Shown here one piece after another: positions 8,793 through 17,567 of a stretch of DNA of 64,000 bases. Both the position numbers and the translations under genes were made by a program. The notes under the pieces were generated by a model. It saw only the letters and a list, made by a program, of their open reading frames with translations. It was not told the origin of the DNA and did no database searches. The stretch is from the NCBI RefSeq assembly GCF_030246945.1, contig NZ_CP126742.1, positions 1,178,001 to 1,242,000 on the forward strand, given 5' to 3'. How positions within the stretch are numbered: position 1 is the stretch's first letter; each line of letters begins with the position of its first letter. This stretch comes from Microbacterium sp. zg-Y1090. Lineage in GTDB: Bacteria > Actinomycetota > Actinomycetes > Actinomycetales > Microbacteriaceae.

Positions 8793-8795
8793 CGT
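8790..8795 (+). promoter_or_regulatory. -10 box of the aldo/keto reductase gene
   Basis: TAGCGT overlaps the ksgA stop (TAG 8790-8792). Seven bases separate it from GTG 8803, which favours that start over GTG 8794. Confidence 0.55.
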
Positions 8796-8802
8796 GGGTG
8801 GG

Positions 8803-9867
8803 GTGACAGACAACGCCCGCTCCAAGCCCCCCGTCGCCGACCTGCATCGGCCCTACACGGCCGCCGCCGACCGCTACCGCGCCGTCGACTACCGGCGCGT
8901 GGGAGCCTCCGGGCTCGTCCTGCCCCCCATCTCGCTCGGGATGTGGTGGAACTTCGGCGACAACGTGCCGTTCGACAACCAGCGCAGCGTGCTGCGCCAC
9001 GCGTTCGACATCGGCATCACGCACTTCGACCTCGCGAACAACTACGGTCCGCCCTACGGCGCCGCCGAGACCAACTTCGGCCGCATGATGCGCGAGGACT
9101 TCGCCCCCTACCGCGACGAGCTGATCATCTCGTCCAAGGCCGGCTACGACATGTGGTCGGGTCCGTACGGTGAGGGCGGCTCCCGCAAGTACGTGCTGGC
9201 CAGCGCCGAGCAGTCGCTGCGGCGGATGCAGCTGGACTACGTCGACGTGTTCTACTCCCACCGCGACGACCCCACCGTCCCCCTCGAGGAGACCATCGGG
9301 GCGCTGGACACGCTGGTGCGTCAGGGGAAGGCCCTCTACGTCGGCATCTCCTCCTACAGCGCGACCCGCACCGTCGAGGCCGCCGCGATCGCCCGGAGCC
9401 TGGGCACCCCGCTGGTGATCCACCAGCCGTCGTACTCCCTCGCCAACCGCTGGATCGAGGACGGCCTCACGGGCGCGCTGGTGCAGGAGGGTCTCGGCGC
9501 GATCGCCTTCTCGCCGCTCGCGCAGGGCCTGCTCACCGACAAGTACCTCGGTGACGCCCCGGCGGACCGCTCGGTGACCCGGTGGTCGCTGCCGCGGGAC
9601 ACGGTGTCCGAGCGCGGCCGTGGTCGCCTCCTCGGCTTGGATGCCATCGCGAAGGAGCGCGGTCAGACCCTGGCGCAGATGGCGCTGCAGTGGGTGCTGC
9701 GCAACGACGTCGTCGCCTCGGCGCTGGTCGGCGCGTCGCGCCCCGAGCAGCTCGACGAGAACCTGGCGGCCGTGACCGGTCCCGCCTTCGACACCGAGGA
9801 GCTCGAGCGCATCGACGCCCTCTCCGACGGGATGAGCGACGGCATGTGGGAGTCGGCGGACTCGTGA
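8803..9867 (+). CDS. Aldo/keto reductase, YghZ-like (L-glyceraldehyde 3-phosphate reductase family)
   Basis: NADPH-dependent aldo/keto reductase of about 354 residues with a (beta/alpha)8 barrel. The catalytic tetrad is visible: Asp and Tyr in HFDLANNYGPPYG, Lys in IISSKAGYDMW and His in FYSHRDD. The insert PYGEGGSRKYVLASAEQSLRR-type region and the LAQGLLTDKYL motif match the YghZ/AKR14 subgroup, known to reduce L-glyceraldehyde 3-phosphate and methylglyoxal. The start is GTG 8803 from promoter spacing; GTG 8794 is in frame three codons earlier. Its TGA overlaps the ispE GTG, so the gene appears to have been inserted into the ksgA-ispE run. Physiological substrate unknown. Confidence 0.88.
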   Translation: MTDNARSKPPVADLHRPYTAAADRYRAVDYRRVGASGLVLPPISLGMWWNFGDNVPFDNQRSVLRHAFDIGITHFDLANNYGPPYGAAETNFGRMMREDFAPYRDELIISSKAGYDMWSGPYGEGGSRKYVLASAEQSLRRMQLDYVDVFYSHRDDPTVPLEETIGALDTLVRQGKALYVGISSYSATRTVEAAAIARSLGTPLVIHQPSYSLANRWIEDGLTGALVQEGLGAIAFSPLAQGLLTDKYLGDAPADRSVTRWSLPRDTVSERGRGRLLGLDAIAKERGQTLAQMALQWVLRNDVVASALVGASRPEQLDENLAAVTGPAFDTEELERIDALSDGMSDGMWESADS

Positions 9868-10799
9868 CCTCCACGGCATCCTCCCGACGCGTGCACGTGC
9901 GGGCGCCCGGGAAGATCAACGTCTTCTTCGAGGTCGGGGACGTGCAGGACGACGGCTACCACGACGTGGCATCCGTCTACCAGGCGGTGTCGGCCTACGA
10001 GGACGTGTACGCCTCGCACGCCGACGGCTTCACGATCGAGGTCGAGGGCGTCGTGGACGTCAGCGGCGTGCCCGTCGACGACCGCAACCTCGCGGTGCGC
10101 GCCGCGAGGCTGCTCGCCGGCGAGATCGGCTACGACGGCGGCGTGCACCTCGAGGTGCGCAAAGCCGTTCCCGTGGCAGGGGGCATGGGCGGCGGGTCCG
10201 CCGACGCCGCCGCCGCGCTCGTGGCGTGCGACGCGCTGTGGGGCGCCGGACTGTCGCCGGCGCACCTGCAGCGCCTGGCCACGCGACTCGGAGCGGACGT
10301 GCCGTTCGCGCTCATGGGCGGCACCGCGGTCGGCACCGGCCGCGGCGACCAGCTGAGCCCCGCGCTCGCCCGGGGCCGCATGGACTGGGTGATCGTGGCC
10401 ACGCCGATGGGGATGTCGACGCCCGACGTCTACCGCGAACTCGACCGGCTGCGCGACGGCGCCGGCGCCCCGGACATCGCGCCGCCGCCGAGCGTGCCCG
10501 ACGTCGACCCGGCGGTGCTGCAGGCGCTGCGCACCGGTGATGCCGCCGCCGTGGCCGCCGTCGTGCACAACGACCTGCAGGAGGCCGCGTTCTCGCTGCG
10601 CCCGGAGCTGGCCCAGCTGCGCGAGCTCGGCATGTCCCAGGGCGCGCTGGCGGGGATGGTGTCGGGCTCCGGCCCCACGGTGGCGTTCCTGACCGCCGAC
10701 CCGACCGCCGCCATGGAGCTGCGGGTGAACCTGGCCGCCGCCGGCCATGACGCGCTCACGGTGCACGGTCCCGTCGCCGGGGCGCGCGTGGTCGGCTGA
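9864..10799 (+). CDS. ispE: 4-diphosphocytidyl-2-C-methyl-D-erythritol kinase
   Basis: GHMP kinase of 311 residues that phosphorylates CDP-methylerythritol in the MEP pathway of isoprenoid synthesis. It has the N-terminal APGKINVFFEVG strand with the usual substrate Lys, the ATP loop PVAGGMGGGSADAAAAL, and motif 3 MVSGSGPTVAF at the C-terminus. GTG 9864 overlaps the preceding stop (GTGA). Position after ksgA is the conserved actinobacterial arrangement. Length and motifs are normal. Confidence 0.96.
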   Translation: MTSTASSRRVHVRAPGKINVFFEVGDVQDDGYHDVASVYQAVSAYEDVYASHADGFTIEVEGVVDVSGVPVDDRNLAVRAARLLAGEIGYDGGVHLEVRKAVPVAGGMGGGSADAAAALVACDALWGAGLSPAHLQRLATRLGADVPFALMGGTAVGTGRGDQLSPALARGRMDWVIVATPMGMSTPDVYRELDRLRDGAGAPDIAPPPSVPDVDPAVLQALRTGDAAAVAAVVHNDLQEAAFSLRPELAQLRELGMSQGALAGMVSGSGPTVAFLTADPTAAMELRVNLAAAGHDALTVHGPVAGARVVG

Positions 10800-10814
10800 C
10801 GAGAGGAAGACCGT

Positions 10815-12188
10815 ATGACGACCGACAACGACTCCGCGCCCGTGGCGCCCGCCGTCGACGCCCGGGTGCGCGACTGGCAGGAGCAGCCCGCCGACCTGCG
10901 CTCCACCGCCGCACTGAGCGAGCGGGGGCTCGACTACCGGGTCCTCACCGCCGGCCCGGCCGCACCCGACACCGCGCTGTTCGATGACTGGGTGCAGGCG
11001 GTCGCCCGCGGGTTCCAGGACGGCGAGTACGACGAGCCGCGGCTCGCGGCCAGCCGCGAAGGCAGCGCACTCCGGCGCCGCACCGGCGTCTACGACCCGG
11101 TGGCGCCGATGGCCGGCACCCCCGTCGGCACCCTGGGCTCGTGGGTCGCCGAGCTGACGCTGCCGGGCGAGCGCGCCGTTGCCGCGTGCGCCATCACGGC
11201 CGTCACCGTCGCGCCGACGCACCGCCGCCGGGGCATCGCACGCGCGATGGTCGAAGGGGAGCTGCGCACCGCGGCCGCGGCAGGGCTTCCTGCGGCGATG
11301 CTGACGGTGAGCGAGTCGACCATCTACGGCCGCTACGGCTTCGCACCCGCCGGCGCCGCGGCTGATTGGGAGATCGAGACGAAGCGGCTGCGCTGGACCG
11401 GCCCGGTGCCGGACGGTCGCGTCGACTTCATCCCGCGCGAGCGCCTGCGCAGCCTCCTGCCCGGCGTCCACGAGCGCGTGCGGCTGCGGTACCCGGGTGA
11501 GATCGAGGTGGCGCCCGGCCTCTGGGACCGCTTCGCCGGCACGCGCGCCGACGTCAAGGATGCCGGCGCCATCCGCGCCGTGCAGTACACCGACGCCGAC
11601 GGCGAGGTGCAGGGACTGGCGTCGTTCAAGATCAGCGAGGACACCGCAGGCGACGGCACCAAGGGCACCGTCGACGTGTCCTACTTCCTCGCCGCGACCG
11701 ACGATGCGTATGCGGCGCTGTGGCGCTTCCTCCTGGAACTCGACCTCATCGCCACGCTGCGGGCGCACCAGCAGTCGGCCGACGAGCCGCTGCTGTGGAT
11801 GATCGACGACCAGCGCGCCGTCACGCTCGCGCTGCGCGACCACCAGTACGTGCGGATCCTCGACGTCCCCGCGGTGCTCGGTGCCCGCCGGTACGCCGCG
11901 CCCGGCCGCTTCGCGCTCGACGTGGACGATCCGCTCGGCATCGCCGGCGGGCGGTTCCTGCTCGAGGTCGCCCCCGACGGCACCGCCACCCTGCGCGCGC
12001 TCGCGGCGGGGGAGCAGGCCGACGCCGTCGCCGTGAGCCTCGGCATCCGCGAACTGGGTGCGATCGTGCTCGGCGGCGTGTCGCCGGAGACCCTGGCGCG
12101 CGCCGGCCTCGTGCGCTCCTCGGACGCCGCCGCGCTGGCGCGCACCTTCTGGTGGCACACCGCCCCGCGCCTCAGCCTCTGGTACTAG
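10815..12188 (+). CDS. Eis-like GNAT N-acetyltransferase with SCP2-like C-terminal domain
   Basis: A 457-residue protein of the Eis family. The N-terminal GNAT domain carries the acetyl-CoA loop VAPTHRRRGIARAM (motif A, about residues 132-145), followed by YGRYGFAPA. A second degenerate GNAT half and a C-terminal SCP2-like fold complete the Eis architecture, ending in the family-typical C-terminal tail. Eis proteins acetylate amines such as aminoglycosides or protein lysines; the substrate here cannot be read from the sequence. ATG 10815 follows GAGAGGAAG. It is 15 bases after ispE in the same direction, probably one transcript. Confidence 0.85.
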   Translation: MTTDNDSAPVAPAVDARVRDWQEQPADLRSTAALSERGLDYRVLTAGPAAPDTALFDDWVQAVARGFQDGEYDEPRLAASREGSALRRRTGVYDPVAPMAGTPVGTLGSWVAELTLPGERAVAACAITAVTVAPTHRRRGIARAMVEGELRTAAAAGLPAAMLTVSESTIYGRYGFAPAGAAADWEIETKRLRWTGPVPDGRVDFIPRERLRSLLPGVHERVRLRYPGEIEVAPGLWDRFAGTRADVKDAGAIRAVQYTDADGEVQGLASFKISEDTAGDGTKGTVDVSYFLAATDDAYAALWRFLLELDLIATLRAHQQSADEPLLWMIDDQRAVTLALRDHQYVRILDVPAVLGARRYAAPGRFALDVDDPLGIAGGRFLLEVAPDGTATLRALAAGEQADAVAVSLGIRELGAIVLGGVSPETLARAGLVRSSDAAALARTFWWHTAPRLSLWY

Positions 12189-12251
12189 ACCGCGTCGGCT
12201 ACCCCACTCATCCCGGTCGCGCAACCCCCGATCTCGTCGTACCCTCTTCGC

Positions 12252-12257
12252 TAGCGT
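12252..12257 (+). promoter_or_regulatory. -10 box upstream of DUF427-osmoprotectant operon
   Basis: TAGCGT, with a predicted start near 12264 and a short leader carrying GGAGGAG before ATG 12287. Confidence 0.5.
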
Positions 12258-12286
12258 GGGAGGCCCACCGGCACGGAGGAGCGGCC

Positions 12287-12583
12287 ATGGAAGCACGTCT
12301 GGGTGACACCGTCATCGCGCAGGCCGACGAGGCCGATCTCATCCGCATCGAGGGCAACTGGTACTTTCCGCCCGCGAGCGTGAACTGGGATCTGCTCACG
12401 CCGAGCGACACCCCGTACACCTGCGTGTGGAAGGGGGAGTGCCAGTACTACGACGTCGACGGCCACGCCGACAACGCGTTCGCCTATCCGGAGCCGAAGG
12501 CCGGCGCCGTCGAGCGCGTCGGGAAGGACTTCTCGGGCTACGTGGCCTTCTGGCAGGACGTGCAGGTCGGCGACCAGCGGTGA
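12287..12583 (+). CDS. DUF427 domain protein
   Basis: A 98-residue single-domain DUF427 protein. Family signatures are RIEGNWYFPPASVNWD, PSDTPYTCVWKGECQYYDV, the Trp-rich GYVAFWQDVQV end and the conserved FAYPEP. Fold and biochemical role of the family are not settled. ATG 12287 follows a strong GGAGGAG. Its TGA overlaps the GTG of the transporter ATPase (GTGA at 12580), so it is the first gene of the osmoprotectant import operon, which hints at a role in osmotic or stress physiology; that link is inference from position alone. Confidence 0.85.
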   Translation: MEARLGDTVIAQADEADLIRIEGNWYFPPASVNWDLLTPSDTPYTCVWKGECQYYDVDGHADNAFAYPEPKAGAVERVGKDFSGYVAFWQDVQVGDQR

Positions 12584-13317
12584 TCGAGTTCCGCGGCGTC
12601 TCGAAGTCGTTCGGCGACGGCACCCGCGCCGTCGAGGACTTCTCCCTGCAGATCCCGCCGCACGGCACGACGGTGTTCGTCGGGTCGTCGGGGTGCGGCA
12701 AGACCACCCTGCTGCGCATGATCAACCGCATGGTCGAGCCGAGTTCGGGGACCATCACGATCGACGGACACGACATCACCTCGCGCCCGGCGGTGCAGCT
12801 GCGGCGCAGCATCGGGTACGTGATGCAGAACTCCGGGCTGCTTCCCCACCTCACCGTCGCGGCCAACATCGCCACGGTGCCGCGGCTCAACGGCGTGCCG
12901 CGCGACGCCGCGCGCGAGCGGGCGCTGGAACTCATGGGAACGGTGGGTCTGGACACCGGGATGGCCGACCGGTACCCCGGCCAGCTCTCCGGCGGTCAGC
13001 AGCAGCGCGTCGGCGTGGCCCGTGCGCTGGCGGCCGAACCGAACATCCTGCTGATGGACGAGCCGTTCGGCGCCGTCGACCCCATCGTGCGCGCCGAGCT
13101 GCAGGACGAGCTCCTGCGGCTGCAGCGCGACATCGGCAAGACGATCGTCTTCGTCACCCATGACATCGAGGAGGCCTTCTACCTCGGCGACCAGGTGATC
13201 ATCCTCGAGCGGGGTGCCCGCATCGCCCAGCGAGGGACGCCCGACGAGATCCGCCGCAGTCCCGCCACGCCGTTCGTCGAGGCCTTCGTGGGGGCGCGGG
13301 AGCGCCGCGCGCCGTGA
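12580..13317 (+). CDS. Osmoprotectant (glycine betaine/choline/carnitine) ABC transporter ATP-binding protein
   Basis: A 245-residue ABC ATPase of the OpuBA/OpuCA/ProV class. Walker A is GSSGCGKTT, signature LSGGQQQRVGVARAL, Walker B ILLMDEPFGAVDP and H-loop VFVTHDIEEAF. The phrase VMQNSGLLPHLTVAANIATVPRLNG is typical of quaternary-amine importers. It stops soon after the ATPase core, so the C-terminal CBS domains that sense ionic strength in OpuA and OpuCA are missing. GTG 12580 overlaps the DUF427 stop, and its own stop overlaps the next start (GTGA at 13314). The whole operon is translationally coupled. Confidence 0.92.
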   Translation: MIEFRGVSKSFGDGTRAVEDFSLQIPPHGTTVFVGSSGCGKTTLLRMINRMVEPSSGTITIDGHDITSRPAVQLRRSIGYVMQNSGLLPHLTVAANIATVPRLNGVPRDAARERALELMGTVGLDTGMADRYPGQLSGGQQQRVGVARALAAEPNILLMDEPFGAVDPIVRAELQDELLRLQRDIGKTIVFVTHDIEEAFYLGDQVIILERGARIAQRGTPDEIRRSPATPFVEAFVGARERRAP

Positions 13318-14000
13318 ACTGGGTCATCGACAACCTGGGGCTGATCGGGTCGCTGTCGCTCGAGCACATCCGACAGAGCGTGATCCCGATCCTGGCCGGC
13401 CTCCTGATCGCGGTGCCCCTCGGGTGGCTCGCGTGGCGCTACCGGCTGCTGCGCGGGGCGCTGCTGACGGTGAGCGGCCTGCTGTACACGATCCCGTCGC
13501 TGGCGCTGCTCGCGCTGCTGCCCGGCATCCTCGGGGTCAGCTTCCTGAGCGAGGTGAACCTGCTCGTCGCGCTCACCCTCTACGCCATCGCCCTGCTGAC
13601 ACGGTCGGTCGCCGACGGCTTCGACGCGGTGGACCCCGATGTGCGGCTCGCGGCGGTGGCGATGGGCTACGGCCCGGTGCGCCGGTTCTGGGGAGTGGAC
13701 CTGCCGCTGGCGGGTCCGGTCATCCTCGCAGGGCTCCGTGTCGCGGCCGTCAGCACGGTCTCGCTGGCGACCGTCGGCGTGCTCATCGGGGTGACCAACC
13801 TCGGGTACCTGTTCACGAACGGACTGCAGCGACGCATCATCCCCGAGGTGCTCGCCGGCATCGTGGCCGTCATGCTCATCGCGGTCGTCATCGACCTGCT
13901 CCTCGTCGCCGCAGGGCGCATGCTGCTGCCGTGGAGCCGCACCCCGTCGCCTCGCGTGCGCGCACGGCGAGCGGCACGACCGGTGGGGGCGGCGGCATGA
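13314..14000 (+). CDS. Osmoprotectant ABC transporter permease 1
   Basis: Inner-membrane permease of 228 residues with about six hydrophobic segments and the BPD_transp_1 fold of OpuCB/OpuBB. The coupling-helix region reads DPDVRLAAVAMGYGPVRRFWGVDLPLAGPVILAGLR, which contacts the ATPase. The sequence TIPSLALLALLPGILGVSF is characteristic of the betaine/choline class. The C-terminus is basic (RVRARRAAR). It overlaps both neighbours by four bases. One of two different permeases in the operon, as in opuC-type systems. Confidence 0.9.
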   Translation: MNWVIDNLGLIGSLSLEHIRQSVIPILAGLLIAVPLGWLAWRYRLLRGALLTVSGLLYTIPSLALLALLPGILGVSFLSEVNLLVALTLYAIALLTRSVADGFDAVDPDVRLAAVAMGYGPVRRFWGVDLPLAGPVILAGLRVAAVSTVSLATVGVLIGVTNLGYLFTNGLQRRIIPEVLAGIVAVMLIAVVIDLLLVAAGRMLLPWSRTPSPRVRARRAARPVGAAA

Positions 14001-14731
14001 ACCTCTTCGCCGACGCACTCGCCTGGATCTTCGCCCCCGAGCAGTGGACCGGGCGTGCCGCGATCGGCTCGGCCATCGGGGTGCACCTGCTGTTCACCAT
14101 CATCTCGGTGCTGCTCGCCGCCGCCGTCGCGGTGCCGCTGGGGTGGCTCATCGGTCACACCGGCCGAGGGCGCGAGATCGCGGTCATCGTGTCGGGCGCC
14201 GCGCGCGCCGTGCCGTCCTTCGGGCTGCTCATCCTGCTGGTGCTGCTGTTCGGCGTGCTGCACCGCCCCGAAGCGGCCGTCGTGACCTTCGTGCTGCTGG
14301 CGATCCCGTCCATCCTCGCCGGCGCGTACGCCGGTGTGGAAGCCATCGACCCCGCCACACGCGATTCGGGCCGGGCGATGGGAATGACCGAATGGCAGGT
14401 GCTGTGGCGCATCGAGGTGCCGCTGGGACTGCCGCTGCTGGTCGCCGGGTTGCGCTCGGCCACCCTGCAGGTCGTGGCGACCGTCACCATCGCCGCCTAC
14501 GTGAACCTGGGCGGGCTGGGGCAGTACATCATCGCCGGAATCCCGCTGCGCCGTTACGACATGGTGCTCGGCGGAGCGCTGCTGGTGATCGCGCTCGCCC
14601 TGCTGCTGGACCTGCTCTTCGCCGTGCTGCAGCGCGTCGCCGTCCCGCGCGGGCTGCGCGCCGGCCGCGCCGCCCGCACGGGCGCCCCCACGGCGGCCCG
14701 CGCCACCGCCACCGCCCCCGTTCCTTCCTGA
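13997..14731 (+). CDS. Osmoprotectant ABC transporter permease 2
   Basis: A 244-residue paralogous permease of the OpuCD/OpuBD class. Hydrophobic segments alternate with the EAA-type loop DPATRDSGRAMGMTEWQVLWRIEVPLGLPLLVAGLR, and NLGGLGQYIIAGI follows the conserved Gly-rich pattern. The last ~30 residues are a low-complexity Ala/Thr/Arg tail. ATG 13997 overlaps the preceding stop. With the first permease it should form the heterodimeric channel for quaternary ammonium solutes. Confidence 0.9.
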   Translation: MNLFADALAWIFAPEQWTGRAAIGSAIGVHLLFTIISVLLAAAVAVPLGWLIGHTGRGREIAVIVSGAARAVPSFGLLILLVLLFGVLHRPEAAVVTFVLLAIPSILAGAYAGVEAIDPATRDSGRAMGMTEWQVLWRIEVPLGLPLLVAGLRSATLQVVATVTIAAYVNLGGLGQYIIAGIPLRRYDMVLGGALLVIALALLLDLLFAVLQRVAVPRGLRAGRAARTGAPTAARATATAPVPS

Positions 14732-14760
14732 CCACGCACCCTGCACCGAGGAGACGACCC

Positions 14761-15675
14761 ATGCCCACCCCACGCACCTCCCGCCGGCTGATCGCCGGCG
14801 CCGCCGCCTTCGTCCTGGCGGCCGGCCTCACCGCCTGCGCCTCGTCCGACCCGCTCGAGCCGGGGACCGATGCCGAGACCGGCGACAGCGAGACGATCGT
14901 CATCGGCTCGCAGGCGTACTACTCGAACGAGATCATCGCGGAGATCTACGCGCAGGCGCTGGAGAACGCCGGCTACACCGTGGAGCGCTCGTTCAACATC
15001 GGCCAGCGCGACGCGTACCTGCCCGAGATCGAGAGCGGCGCGATCGACCTGTTCCCCGAGTACACCGGCAACCTGCTGCAGTCCTACGACCCCGAGACCG
15101 AGGCGCGCACGGCGGACGACGTGTACGCCGCGCTCGTCGAGGTGCTGCCGGATTCGCTCGCCGTGCTCGAGCAATCCACCGCCACCGATCAGGACTCGTA
15201 CACCGTCACGGCGGCGTTCGCCGATGAGAACGGGGTGACGACCATCGCCGATCTCGCCGAGGTCGCCGGACCCCTGTCGCTGGGCGGTCCGCCCGAGCTC
15301 GCCGAGCGCCCGTACGGGCCGACGGGTCTCGCCGACACCTACGGCGTCGACGTCACCTTCGAGGCGACCGGCGACACGAGCGTCGACGCCCTCGTGGCGG
15401 GCGAGGTCGATATCGCCAACGTCTACACCGCCGACCCGCGCATCCAGACGCAGGACCTCGTCGTGCTCGAGGACCCGGAAGGGCTCTTCCTGGCATCCAA
15501 CGTGGTGCCGCTGGTGAGCGCGGACCTCGCGGACGAACTGGCCGAGATCATCGACCCGATCAGCGCCGCGCTGACCCCCGACGGCCTCGTGGCCATCAAC
15601 GTGCAGAGCACCGAGGACCAGATGTCGCCTGCTGACATCGCCTCGGCATGGCTCGAGGAGAACGGTCTGCTCTGA
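14761..15675 (+). CDS. Osmoprotectant ABC transporter substrate-binding lipoprotein
   Basis: A 304-residue lipoprotein of the OpuAC/OpuCC (QAT) family. The signal ends in LTAC with Cys26 as lipidation site. The mature part has TIVIGSQAYYSNEIIAEIY and GAIDLFPEYTGNLL, the family segments that line the aromatic and acidic quaternary-amine pocket. ATG 14761 follows GAGGAGACGACCC, 29 bases after permease 2. It delivers betaine-like solutes to the two permeases and ATPase encoded upstream. Exact ligand (betaine, choline, carnitine or proline betaine) is undetermined. Confidence 0.92.
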   Translation: MPTPRTSRRLIAGAAAFVLAAGLTACASSDPLEPGTDAETGDSETIVIGSQAYYSNEIIAEIYAQALENAGYTVERSFNIGQRDAYLPEIESGAIDLFPEYTGNLLQSYDPETEARTADDVYAALVEVLPDSLAVLEQSTATDQDSYTVTAAFADENGVTTIADLAEVAGPLSLGGPPELAERPYGPTGLADTYGVDVTFEATGDTSVDALVAGEVDIANVYTADPRIQTQDLVVLEDPEGLFLASNVVPLVSADLADELAEIIDPISAALTPDGLVAINVQSTEDQMSPADIASAWLEENGLL

Positions 15676-15681
15676 CCCCCG

Positions 15682-17505
15682 TCAGTCCAGAGCTTCGCCG
15701 AGCTCGAGCCAGCGTTCCTCGAGCTCGGCGATCTCGGCCGCCTGCGCGTCGCGTCGCCGGTACAGGTCGGCGACGTCGTCGTAGGCGGTCGAGCCCGCCG
15801 CGTCGGCGATCTTGACGTCGATCTCGGCGAGACCCTTCTGCAGCTTCTCGATCTTGCGATCCAGGGCCGACAGCTCCTTTTCGGCGGTGCGGCGCTCGGC
15901 GCCCGACAGGGCCGAGGCGGATGCCGGAGCTGCGGCGGCCTTGGCCGGTCCACCATCCGCAGCGCGCTGCTGCGCGTGCCGCAGGCGCAGGTACTCGTCG
16001 ATGCCTCCGGGAAGGTGCCGCAGGTGTCCGCCGAGGATCGCGTACTGCTGATCGGTGACGCGCTCGAGGAAGTAGCGGTCGTGGGAGACGACGAGCAGCG
16101 TCCCCGCCCAGGAGTCCAGCAGATCCTCGATCGCGGCGAGCATGTCGGTGTCGAGATCGTTCGTCGGCTCGTCGAGGATGAGCACATTGGGCTGCTCCAG
16201 CAGGATCAGCAGCAGCTGCAGACGCCGCTTCTGCCCACCGGAGAGATCCTTCACGGGCGTCGACAGCTGCTCGCTCGAGAAGCCCATGCGCTCCAGCAGC
16301 TGGCCGGGCGTGAGGTCCTGCGCCTTGGATCCCGAGCCGAGGGTGTAGCTCGTGCGCAGTCCCGAGATGACGACGCGCACCGGGTCGCTCAGGTGCGGGT
16401 CGAGCTCGTCCATGCGCTGGCTGAGGGTGGCGACCTTCACCGTCTTGCCGCGCTTCACCCGCCCGGCAGTCGGCTCCACGGTGCCGGCGATGAGGCCGAG
16501 CAGCGTCGACTTGCCGGCGCCGTTGACGCCGAGGATGCCGGTGCGCTCGCCCGGCGCGATGCGCCATTCGACGGTGCGCAGCACCTCGCGCGTCCCGGTC
16601 GCCGAGCCGGGCGAGGGGTAGGACACCGAGACGTCCAGCAGGTCCACGACGTCCTTGCCGAGGCGCGAGACCGCCAGCGACTGCAAGGAGACGGGGTCAC
16701 GGATCTCGGGGACATCGGCGATGAGCTCGTTGGCGGCGTCGATGCGGAACTTCGGCTTGGACGTGCGGGCGGGAGCGCCGCGGCGCAGCCACGCGAGCTC
16801 CTTGCGGGCGAGGTTCTGCCGACGCTGCTCGATCACCGCGGATTGACGGTCGCGCTCCACGCGCTGCAGCACGTAGGCGGCATATCCGCCCTCGAACGGC
16901 TCGACCATGCGGTCGTGCACCTCCCAGGTGCGCGTGCACACCTCGTCGAGGAACCAGCGGTCGTGGGTGACGACGAGCAGGGCGCCCGACGACGCCGACC
17001 AGCGGCGCTTGAGGTGCTCGGCCAGCCACGCGATGCCCTCGACGTCGAGGTGGTTGGTGGGTTCGTCGAGCATGAGCACGTCCCAGTCGCCGGTGAGCAG
17101 CCGGGCGATGGCGACTCGGCGACGCTGACCGCCCGAGAGGGTGCCGAGGCGGGCGTCCCAGGGCAGGTCCGAGGCGAGACCGGCCACGACGTCGCGCGTG
17201 CGCGCGTCGCCCGCCCACTCGTGCTCGACGCGGTCGCCGACGATCGCCTCGGCGACGGTGATGTCGTCGGGCAGCGTGTCGGCCTGGTCGAGCACGCCGA
17301 CCGTGACCCCGCCGCGCACGGTGACGCGGCCGGCGTCGGGGGTGACCCGGCCGGCGAGCATCGCCATGAGGCTGGACTTGCCGTCGCCGTTGCGGCCGAC
17401 GATGCCGATGCGATCGCCCTCGTCGACGCCGATGGAGACGCCGTCGAAGACGACACGGGTGGGATATTCGAGATGCAGGGCTTCGGCCCCGAGAAGATGC
17501 GCCAT
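15682..17505 (-). CDS. ABC-F family ATPase (Uup/EttA-like)
   Basis: Soluble tandem ABC protein of 607 residues without membrane segments. Domain 1 has GRNGDGKSS and LSGGQRRRVAIARLL with LMLDEPTNHLDV; domain 2 has GVNGAGKST and LSGGQKRRLQLLLIL with LILDEPTNDLDT. A linker rich in basic residues lies between, and a C-terminal coiled coil (ERRTAEKELSALDRKIEKLQ onward) ends in KQ/E-rich helices as in Uup. ABC-F proteins act on ribosomes as translation factors or confer antibiotic resistance. Which applies cannot be told. Convergent with the osmoprotectant operon, only six bases apart. Confidence 0.92.
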   Translation of the reverse strand: MAHLLGAEALHLEYPTRVVFDGVSIGVDEGDRIGIVGRNGDGKSSLMAMLAGRVTPDAGRVTVRGGVTVGVLDQADTLPDDITVAEAIVGDRVEHEWAGDARTRDVVAGLASDLPWDARLGTLSGGQRRRVAIARLLTGDWDVLMLDEPTNHLDVEGIAWLAEHLKRRWSASSGALLVVTHDRWFLDEVCTRTWEVHDRMVEPFEGGYAAYVLQRVERDRQSAVIEQRRQNLARKELAWLRRGAPARTSKPKFRIDAANELIADVPEIRDPVSLQSLAVSRLGKDVVDLLDVSVSYPSPGSATGTREVLRTVEWRIAPGERTGILGVNGAGKSTLLGLIAGTVEPTAGRVKRGKTVKVATLSQRMDELDPHLSDPVRVVISGLRTSYTLGSGSKAQDLTPGQLLERMGFSSEQLSTPVKDLSGGQKRRLQLLLILLEQPNVLILDEPTNDLDTDMLAAIEDLLDSWAGTLLVVSHDRYFLERVTDQQYAILGGHLRHLPGGIDEYLRLRHAQQRAADGGPAKAAAAPASASALSGAERRTAEKELSALDRKIEKLQKGLAEIDVKIADAAGSTAYDDVADLYRRRDAQAAEIAELEERWLELGEALD

Positions 17506-17567
17506 GTTCCCTCCAGCGTAGGCGGCGCGGCTGGGCGCTCCGCCCGGTCTGTCGCCGTGACCCCGAC

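Noticed and set aside
9663..12296. Long antisense frame opposite ispE and the Eis-like gene
   Set aside because: The plus-strand genes in this interval carry full catalytic motifs and coupled starts. The antisense product has no recognisable domain.
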